Part shown: positions 11,566-16,672 of the stretch, piece by piece | Layout: each line of letters starts with the position of its first letter | Position numbering within the stretch: position 1 is the first letter of the stretch | Assembly: GCA_046728935.1 (NCBI GenBank) | Contig: JBKPFS010000006.1 | Coordinates: forward strand, 1-16,672 | Origin: DATAFO01 sp046728935 | GTDB taxonomy: Bacteria; Actinomycetota; Thermoleophilia; Solirubrobacterales; 70-9 | Reading direction: 5' to 3' | Length of the DNA stretch: 16,672 nt | Position numbers and translations under genes: made by a program | The notes under the pieces: model-generated | Seen by the model: the letters and a program-made list of their open reading frames with translations, nothing else | Told to the model about the DNA's origin: nothing | Database searches by the model: none

Positions 11566-13023
11566 TCACTCGCCGGACAACCGGCGCCGGGCGAGCTCGA
11601 CCGCGGCGTCGGGCGTAGTGACCTCCCCGCAGAAGACCGCGGCCTCGATCTCCTCCAGCAGGCGACCGAGCTCGGGCCCCGGCGCGATGCCGACCGCCGC
11701 CGCGAGCTCGTCCCCCGCCACCGGACTCCGCGGCGGGCCCGACCGGTGCCAGACGAGCGCCTCCGGCAGCACCTCGCGCGCGAGCGCCAGGTGGGCCTCG
11801 ATCATCTCCGGCGAGGCGGTGGGCCCGGTCCCGCGAGCCGCGAGCCGATCGGTGACGCTCAGCAGCGTGACGTCGGCGGCAACGGGCTCGCAGGTGCGCA
11901 GGTACTCGTACAGGCGCCGGCGGGGCAGCGGTCGCTCGGCGGACATGAAGCCGAGGTGGAGGTGGTGGAGCGTGAGTGCCTCGAGGTGGCGGGAGAGGGT
12001 CCGGCTCGCCTTCAGCCGCGCGCAGACGTCCCGGACCATCCCGGCCCCCGCACGGTCGTGCCCGATGAAGGTGACGAAGCCGTTGGTCTGCTTCCTGGTC
12101 GCCGGCTTGCCGACGTCGTGCAGGACCGCGCCGAAGCGAAGCGCGGTGCCCCTGGTTAGCTCGTCGGCGAGCGGCTCGGCCAGCAGCTCGCGCACGCCCT
12201 CCGCGGCCTCGCCCGCGTAGCCCTCCAGGTCGCCCTCCACCTCGAGCAGGTTCCGGAGCACCTCGATCGTGTGCCCATACACGTCGAGGTGATGGTTCGG
12301 GTTCTGCTCGACCCCGTGTAGGGCGTGCAGCTCGGGCAGCACCGCCGGCGTCGCGCCCAGGTCGTCGAGCAGCTCGAGCCCGCGCAGGGGATCCGGGCCC
12401 GCGAGCAGCCCGCGCAGCTCGGCGAGTTGCCGCTCCCCGGCCGGGTCCCCCGCGCGGGCGGATTCCCTACGGGCCAGCTCGACCGTCCCACCGCCCACCT
12501 CAAGGCCCAGCGCGCTCGCGAGGCGGGCGGCGCGCAGAATGCGCAGCGGGTCGTCGCCGAAGCTTCGCTCCGACGCGGCGCGCAGCACGCGCCGGGCGAG
12601 GTCGCCCGTGCCGCCGGTGGGATCGACCGGGGCAGCACCGGGATCGCCCAGCGGGACCGCGATCGCGTTGATCGTGAAGTCCCGAAGCCGCAGGTCGTCC
12701 TCGATGCTCTCGCCGCGCATCCGCGTCACGTCGACGTGCCAGACGCGGCCGGGCGCCTCCGCGCGCCAGGTGGCGAACTCGGCCGAGAGCTCGAAGGAGG
12801 TGCCTCCGGCGGCCTTGGCGATCGCCCGCGCCGCCTCGCGCTCCTCCGAGCGCACCACCAGGTCGGCATCGACCACCTCGCGGCCGAGCCCGGCGTCGCG
12901 CACCGCGCCGCCGACCAGCCAGACGTCATCGCGCCCGTCGAGCGCCTCGCGCGCCGTTCGCACGGAGGCCGAGCCGCTCAGCGTGGAGATGTCGATCGCA
13001 GCGGCCACCGGCTCACCGGTCAT
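11566..13023 (-). CDS. cca: CCA-adding tRNA nucleotidyltransferase / poly(A) polymerase (class II) with HD domain
   Basis: Adds or repairs the 3' CCA of tRNAs (or polyadenylates RNA). It has 485 residues. The catalytic head has LVGGAVRD (36-43), the metal-binding DAD (52-54) and RLRDFTINA (112-120). RILRAARLASALGL (161-174) marks the conserved arginine helix. An HD phosphohydrolase-like domain follows, with H251 in the YGHTIEV segment, H302-D303 in LHDVGKP and H322-D323 in GHDRAG. The overall order matches bacterial CCA enzymes of the PcnB/Cca type. I cannot distinguish CCA addition from A-addition by inspection. ATG 13023 overlaps the end of alr by 11 bp, so it is coupled to the alr operon. 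Its stop is followed by a 121-bp gap before the HIT gene. Confidence 0.93.
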   Translation of the reverse strand: MTGEPVAAAIDISTLSGSASVRTAREALDGRDDVWLVGGAVRDAGLGREVVDADLVVRSEEREAARAIAKAAGGTSFELSAEFATWRAEAPGRVWHVDVTRMRGESIEDDLRLRDFTINAIAVPLGDPGAAPVDPTGGTGDLARRVLRAASERSFGDDPLRILRAARLASALGLEVGGGTVELARRESARAGDPAGERQLAELRGLLAGPDPLRGLELLDDLGATPAVLPELHALHGVEQNPNHHLDVYGHTIEVLRNLLEVEGDLEGYAGEAAEGVRELLAEPLADELTRGTALRFGAVLHDVGKPATRKQTNGFVTFIGHDRAGAGMVRDVCARLKASRTLSRHLEALTLHHLHLGFMSAERPLPRRRLYEYLRTCEPVAADVTLLSVTDRLAARGTGPTASPEMIEAHLALAREVLPEALVWHRSGPPRSPVAGDELAAAVGIAPGPELGRLLEEIEAAVFCGEVTTPDAAVELARRRLSGE

Positions 13024-14131
13024 ACGACCTGGGCACCCGCGCCGAGATCCCGCAGGTGATCTCGTAGTTGATGGTCGCCAGCCGCCTGGCGACCTCCTCG
13101 CACACGATGTGCTGGCCGTCCTGCGTGCCGATCAGGACCGCCGGCTCGCCGGGCTCGACGTCGGTCTCCTCCCCCAGGTCGATGGTGATGTTGTCCATCG
13201 ACACGGTGCCCACGATCGGGCGCCGCCGACCGCCGACCAGCACCTCCCCGTTGTTGGTCAGGTCGCGGCGGACCCCGTCGCCGTAGCCGATCGGCAGCAC
13301 GCCGACCCAGCGGTCGTTGGGCGCGCGCCAGCGCTGGCCGTAGCCGGCGCTGTCGCCCGCCTCGAAGCGCTTCTTGGCGGCGACGTACGACCGCAGCTCG
13401 AGGGCGGGCTCGAGCGCGCGAGCGACGGGATCCTCGCCGAAGGGGTCGAGGCCGTAGATCGCGATGCCGCACCGGACCATGTCGAAGTGGGACTCGGGCT
13501 CGCGCAGGGTCGCGGCGCTGTTGGCCGCGTGCAGGAGCATGTCGGGATGCCTGTCCTTGAGCGGAAGGGCGAGGGCCCGGAAGCGATCCAGCTGGCGATC
13601 GAAGTGGGCCGAGCCGGGTTCGTCTGCGGTGGCGAAGTGGGTCCAGAGCCCCGCCAGCTCGACCGCGTCGGAGGCCGCCGCAACCGCGACGAGCTCCCTG
13701 ACGGCGTCGGGGTCGCGCTCCCCCAGCCGTCCCATTCCCGTGTCGTACTTCACGTGCACCCGCGGCTGAAATCCCAGCTCGGAGCCGCGGCGCGCGATCA
13801 GCTCGAGGAACTCGCGCCGCCAGACCGCGATCTCAGCGCGCGCCTCCAGCGCCTCGTCGAGCTCGGCGGCCGTGAGCGCCCCCATCACCAGCATGGGGAC
13901 GTCGGCGAACCGCGCCCGCAGCTCGGTCGCCTCCGGCGCCGCCGCGACCGCAAGCCAGCTCGCGCCCCCGGCGAGCGCCGCGGAGGCGCATTCGACCGCG
14001 CCGTGGCCGTATCCGTTCGCCTTCACCACCGCGCAGAGCCTCGTCTCGCCGCCGAGTTCCCGGGCGAGGCGCGCGCAGTTGCGCTCCACTGCGCCGAGGT
14101 CGACGACTGCGAGCGCCCGCTGGACGTCCAT
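13013..14131 (-). CDS. alr: Alanine racemase
   Basis: PLP enzyme converting L- to D-alanine for peptidoglycan, in the cytosol. The 372-residue length is standard for the family. The PLP lysine is K37 in VVKANGYGHG. The opposing catalytic tyrosine is Y264 in SAGYGQRW. Further family segments are HVKYDTGMGRLG (126-137), LHAANSAATL (200-209), FDMVRCGIAIYGLDP (216-230) and PIGYGDGVRRDL (280-291). ATG 14131 lies 3 bp after the stop of the NAD(P)H-hydrate repair gene, whose last codons supply a GGAGG-type ribosome binding site. The acpS-nnr-alr order is common in bacteria. The 3' end overlaps cca by 11 bp. Confidence 0.97.
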   Translation of the reverse strand: MDVQRALAVVDLGAVERNCARLARELGGETRLCAVVKANGYGHGAVECASAALAGGASWLAVAAAPEATELRARFADVPMLVMGALTAAELDEALEARAEIAVWRREFLELIARRGSELGFQPRVHVKYDTGMGRLGERDPDAVRELVAVAAASDAVELAGLWTHFATADEPGSAHFDRQLDRFRALALPLKDRHPDMLLHAANSAATLREPESHFDMVRCGIAIYGLDPFGEDPVARALEPALELRSYVAAKKRFEAGDSAGYGQRWRAPNDRWVGVLPIGYGDGVRRDLTNNGEVLVGGRRRPIVGTVSMDNITIDLGEETDVEPGEPAVLIGTQDGQHIVCEEVARRLATINYEITCGISARVPRSYDR

Positions 14132-14134
14132 CCC

Positions 14135-15658
14135 CTAACCCTCCCCCGCCAGCGCCCGCGGGATCGCCGCGATGACGTCGGTCGCGATCACCGACTCGGC
14201 GGCGCCGAGCCGCTCGGCCGCCAGCCGCCCGGCCCCCGAATGGGCGCGGACCGCAGCGCAGGCGGCCGCGAACGGCTCCATGCCGCGGGCCAGCAGGGCG
14301 CCGAGGATGCCCGAGAGGACGTCGCCGGTGCCCGCCGTCGCGAGGCCGGGGCTCGGCAGGTGGTTGATCGCGAGCGCATCGCCCTCGCCGGCGACGATCG
14401 TGTCGTCGCCCTTGAGGAGGAGGATCGCGCGTGCGGTTGCGGCGGCCTCGCGGGCGCTCTGAAGGCGGTGGGCGGAGACCTCCTCGGAGGGGCGCTCCAG
14501 CAGGCGCCCGAGCTCGCCCGCGTGCGGGGTCAGCACGGTCGCCGGGTCCCTTGCGGCGAGCGAGTCCAGTGCACCCGCGTGCGCGTTCAGCCCGTCGGCG
14601 TCGATCACCAGCGGCGCCTCGATCCGCTTCGCCAGCTCGCGGGCGAGCGCCAGCGACTCGTCCGCGCGCCCCAGGCCCGGGCCGAGCACGACCGCGGCCG
14701 CCCGCTGGCCGGCCTCGAGCACGGCGTCGAGGGCGTCCGTCTCCAGGCGGCCGGGCGTCTCCCCCAGCCCGCGCGACATGACCTCGGTCAGCTTCGCCTC
14801 GAAGATCGGCTCGAGGTCCGCCGGAACGGCCACCGTCGCGTATCCGGCCCCGGCGCGAATCGCGGCGCTTGCGGCGAGGCAGACGGCGCCCGTGAGTCCG
14901 CGCGAGCTCCCGACGATGAGCACCTCTCCCGAGGTGAACTTGGTCGACCCCGGCTCGCGCGGGGGCGCCAGCCCGAGCACCGAGCCCTCGATCAGGCCCG
15001 CTGCCGGCTCGCCCGCGGCGCCGTCGGGGATTCCGATCGGCGCCACGCGGAGCTCGCCCGTGTGCCGCTTGCCCGGGAAGATCCGGTGCCCGACCTTGGC
15101 GGCGTGGAAGCTGACCGTGACGTCCGCCTCGACAGCCGCGCCCTCCACCTCGCCGGCGGCGGCGTCGACCCCGGAGGCGATGTCGGCAGCGATGACCGGC
15201 GCCGGCGACGCGTTGATCGCCTCGATCGCGGGCGCGGCAGGCGCCCGCGGCGCGCCGGAGAAGCCGGTGCCGAAGATCGCGTCGACGATCACGCCGGAGC
15301 CGTCGAGCGCCGCGGCGGCGTCCCCGTCTCCCAGCTCGCGTACCTCGGCCTCGAGGCGCTCGAGATTCGCAGCTGCATCGGGCGAGAGCTCCGCGGCGGG
15401 CCAGAGAAGGAGCGCCTCCACCTCGTGCCCGGAGCGAGCGAGGTGCCTGGCGGCCACCAGCCCGTCCCCGCCGTTGTTGCCCTTGCCGCAGACCACCCGC
15501 ACGGGCCCCCGGCCGCAGATCTCCTCCGCCGCCTCGGCCACCGCGCCCCCGGCCGCCTCCATCAGCTCGAACGAGGGCACGCCGCGCTCCTCGATCGCCC
15601 AGGCGTCGATCGCGCGCATGCCGTCGGCGTCGTAAAGCGGGGAGAGCCAGTCCTCCAT
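14135..15658 (-). CDS. nnr: Bifunctional NAD(P)H-hydrate epimerase / ADP-dependent NAD(P)H-hydrate dehydratase
   Basis: Repairs hydrated NADH/NADPH: the N-terminal domain epimerises R- and S-NAD(P)HX, and the C-terminal domain dehydrates the S form using ADP. The 507-residue fusion is like E. coli YjeF/Nnr. Epimerase motifs are CGKGNNGGDGLVAARHL (57-73) and VDAIFGTGFSG (125-135). The dehydratase (about 236-507) shows STKFTSGEVLIVGSSRG (238-254), VIDADGLNA (351-359), TPHAGELGRLL (377-387), LLKGDDTIVA (414-423) and ATAGTGDVLSG (440-450) with catalytic D446. ATG 15658 has no Shine-Dalgarno sequence, but a TAGGCT hexamer ends 9 nt upstream in the 50-bp gap after acpS, suggesting an additional promoter. 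alr follows after 3 bp. Confidence 0.96.
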   Translation of the reverse strand: MEDWLSPLYDADGMRAIDAWAIEERGVPSFELMEAAGGAVAEAAEEICGRGPVRVVCGKGNNGGDGLVAARHLARSGHEVEALLLWPAAELSPDAAANLERLEAEVRELGDGDAAAALDGSGVIVDAIFGTGFSGAPRAPAAPAIEAINASPAPVIAADIASGVDAAAGEVEGAAVEADVTVSFHAAKVGHRIFPGKRHTGELRVAPIGIPDGAAGEPAAGLIEGSVLGLAPPREPGSTKFTSGEVLIVGSSRGLTGAVCLAASAAIRAGAGYATVAVPADLEPIFEAKLTEVMSRGLGETPGRLETDALDAVLEAGQRAAAVVLGPGLGRADESLALARELAKRIEAPLVIDADGLNAHAGALDSLAARDPATVLTPHAGELGRLLERPSEEVSAHRLQSAREAAATARAILLLKGDDTIVAGEGDALAINHLPSPGLATAGTGDVLSGILGALLARGMEPFAAACAAVRAHSGAGRLAAERLGAAESVIATDVIAAIPRALAGEG

Positions 15659-15667
15659 CGCGGCCTG

Positions 15668-15673
15668 AGCCTA
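15668..15673 (-). promoter_or_regulatory. Candidate -10 (TAGGCT) for the nnr-alr-cca transcript
   Basis: TAGGCT ends 9 nt before the ATG at 15658 in a gap with no ribosome binding site. It is the same hexamer as the one before ctaD. It would give a leaderless internal transcript starting at nnr. Confidence 0.4.
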
Positions 15674-15679
15674 GACCGA

Positions 15680-15695
15680 GACCGCGCGGGCGGTC
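15680..15695. promoter_or_regulatory. Inverted repeat between acpS and nnr
   Basis: Perfect 6-bp arms GACCGC and GCGGTC flank a 4-bp centre, 13 bp after the acpS stop and 6 bp upstream of the TAGGCT hexamer. It could be an operator or a hairpin limiting read-through, but there is no T-tract. Confidence 0.27.
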
Positions 15696-15708
15696 AGGAT
15701 GCGCTCGC

Positions 15709-16065
15709 CTACTGGTCGGCGGTCACCACGACGGCCGCGGCGAGCTCGCGCGCGTGCGTGAGCGAGACCTCGAGCCGGACGCCCTGGCTCGCCGCAGCGT
15801 CAGCCGCGCGGCCGTGCAGCCGCAGCGCCGGCGGCTCCCCGCCGCCGCCGATCACCTCGACGTCCCGGAGGCCGAGGCCACCGAGGCCGAGCGCCTTCAG
15901 CGCCGCCTCCTTGGCGGCGAAGCGGGCGGCCAGATGGCGCGCCGGCCGCTGGTGGGCGTCCGCGAATCGAATCTCCTCGGGCCAGAAGACCCGCTCGGCC
16001 AGGCGCGGCCGCCGTTCCAGCGCCCGCTCGAGCCGCTCGATCTCGATCAGGTCGATGCCGATCAT
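15709..16065 (-). CDS. acpS: Holo-[acyl-carrier-protein] synthase
   Basis: Transfers 4'-phosphopantetheine from CoA to the serine of acyl carrier protein. The 118 residues are normal for AcpS. Family motifs are all present: GIDLIEIERLERAL (3-16) with metal ligand D5, RFAAKEAALKALG (48-60) with metal ligand E53, and the C-terminal EVSLTHARELAAAVVV (99-114). ATG 16065 overlaps the stop of the upstream DUF3352-like gene as ATGA, so the two are translationally coupled. A 50-bp gap with a candidate promoter separates it from nnr. Confidence 0.96.
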   Translation of the reverse strand: MIGIDLIEIERLERALERRPRLAERVFWPEEIRFADAHQRPARHLAARFAAKEAALKALGLGGLGLRDVEVIGGGGEPPALRLHGRAADAAASQGVRLEVSLTHARELAAAVVVTADQ

Positions 16066-16672
16066 CGAACCCCGCCGCTCCCATCATCGTCGAGGCCGAG
16101 CGCGAACCGCACCGTGCTGGTCTCCTCGCCGCTACGCACGCCCGCCGCGAGCAGGCTCATGCGCTCGATGTACGGGAGCGCGGCTTTGAAATCAGGGTCC
16201 TCCGTCGCATCCGGAATCGCCTCGAAGAACTCCAGCGTCGCATCGAAGTCGAGCAGCGCGACGAGCGAGAAGTCGTCGCCGAGCGCCGACTGGGCGTCGT
16301 CGTAGACCTCGGAATCGGTGAGCGACGACTCGGGCTCGTACACCTGGTCGATCGAGTCCGGGCCGAGGCCGATGGCGAGCAGATCGTCGCGAAGCACGAA
16401 CGGGAACTCGACCGGAGCGTCGGCCGGGCTGACCGAGAAGGCCTCGCCCTCCTCGTCGCCGGGACTCACCCTCACCGACGGGTCGGCCGAAAGCGCGGCT
16501 CCCAACCCGTCCAGGAGCTCGTCGACACGAGCCTCGTCGCGCACCTCGGCGATCACCGCGCCGCCGACCCCCAGCGGGCTTGAGCCCTTGAAGTACGCGG
16601 CGGCATCGCCGATCGAGTCCCCGATCTCATCGAGGTCGGTCCCGATCTCGCTCTCGGCGCGCCGGAGGGCGG
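16062..16672 (-). CDS. DUF3352-like protein (C-terminal part; 5' end outside window)
   Basis: About 202 residues are visible; the frame is open to the right edge with no stop, so the N-terminus is missing. A GTG at 16556 could be mistaken for the start, but coding-like sequence continues upstream (DLDEIGDSIGDAAAYF). The segment is strongly acidic (many Asp/Glu), lacks cysteines and has the loose composition of actinobacterial DUF3352 proteins, which are usually membrane-anchored by an N-terminal helix. Recognisable pieces are IAEVRDEARVDELLDGL, DDLLAIGLGPDSI and DFSLVALLDFDATLEFF. No enzymatic motif is visible. Its stop overlaps acpS (ATGA). The family assignment is from general resemblance and is moderate. 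Confidence 0.6.
   Translation of the reverse strand, partial: ALRRAESEIGTDLDEIGDSIGDAAAYFKGSSPLGVGGAVIAEVRDEARVDELLDGLGAALSADPSVRVSPGDEEGEAFSVSPADAPVEFPFVLRDDLLAIGLGPDSIDQVYEPESSLTDSEVYDDAQSALGDDFSLVALLDFDATLEFFEAIPDATEDPDFKAALPYIERMSLLAAGVRSGEETSTVRFALGLDDDGSGGVR

Noticed and set aside
12539..16189. A 1216-codon plus-strand open frame
   Set aside because: It runs antisense through cca, alr, nnr and acpS, all of which have intact family motifs. Its translation is Arg/Pro/Asp-rich with no recognisable domain. Long shadow frames are expected at this GC content.

Overview
The window is high-GC (about 70% by eye), densely packed bacterial chromosome. It most resembles an actinobacterium, and the class Thermoleophilia (Solirubrobacterales or Gaiellales relatives) is my best guess. 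The grounds are an A2-type heme-copper oxidase, a DrrA/DrrB-type exporter, an AbiEi-like/DUF559 protein, frequent GTG starts, many 1-4 bp start/stop overlaps, and -10 hexamers sitting almost on the start codons, as in leaderless actinobacterial mRNAs. The class is inference, because there is no rRNA here.

Layout. 1-3436 (minus): a GT4-like glycosyltransferase, then ctaC and the first ~386 codons of ctaD (cytochrome c oxidase subunits II and I), which runs off the left edge. 3478-4170 (plus): a small zinc-ribbon protein and a putative lipoprotein. 4188-4937 (minus): a secreted four-cysteine protein of unknown function. 5040-8852 (plus): four tightly coupled genes, an ABC ATPase, two ABC-2 permeases and a GH63-like glycoside hydrolase. 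8815-9783 (minus): an AbiEi-like/DUF559 protein whose 3' end overlaps the hydrolase. 9937-11444 (minus): HIT hydrolase and enoyl-CoA hydratase (ATGA overlap), then a solitary infA. 11566-16672 (minus): a partial DUF3352-like gene, acpS, nnrE-nnrD fusion, alr and a CCA-adding enzyme/poly(A) polymerase, nearly all overlapping or abutting.

How the genes fit. The ctaC-ctaD pair makes the terminal oxidase. The 15.7-13.0 kb block is a housekeeping operon (4'-phosphopantetheine transfer to ACP, NAD(P)H-hydrate repair, D-alanine for peptidoglycan, tRNA end processing). The most interesting accessory unit is the 5040-8852 operon, where an exporter is translationally coupled to a presumably cytosolic GH63 enzyme. 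It may handle a glycosylated metabolite such as a glucosylglycerate-type solute, but the substrate is unknown.

No intergenic gap exceeds 300 bases; the longest is 9784-9936. I saw no tRNA, rRNA, CRISPR array, insertion sequence or convincing rho-independent terminator. The most coherent non-genic signal is a TANNNT hexamer 6-9 nt before the start codon at six of the ten starts that are not translationally coupled. In two of these the upstream gene's TAG stop codon is itself part of the hexamer. I see no clearly novel defence or mobile system.
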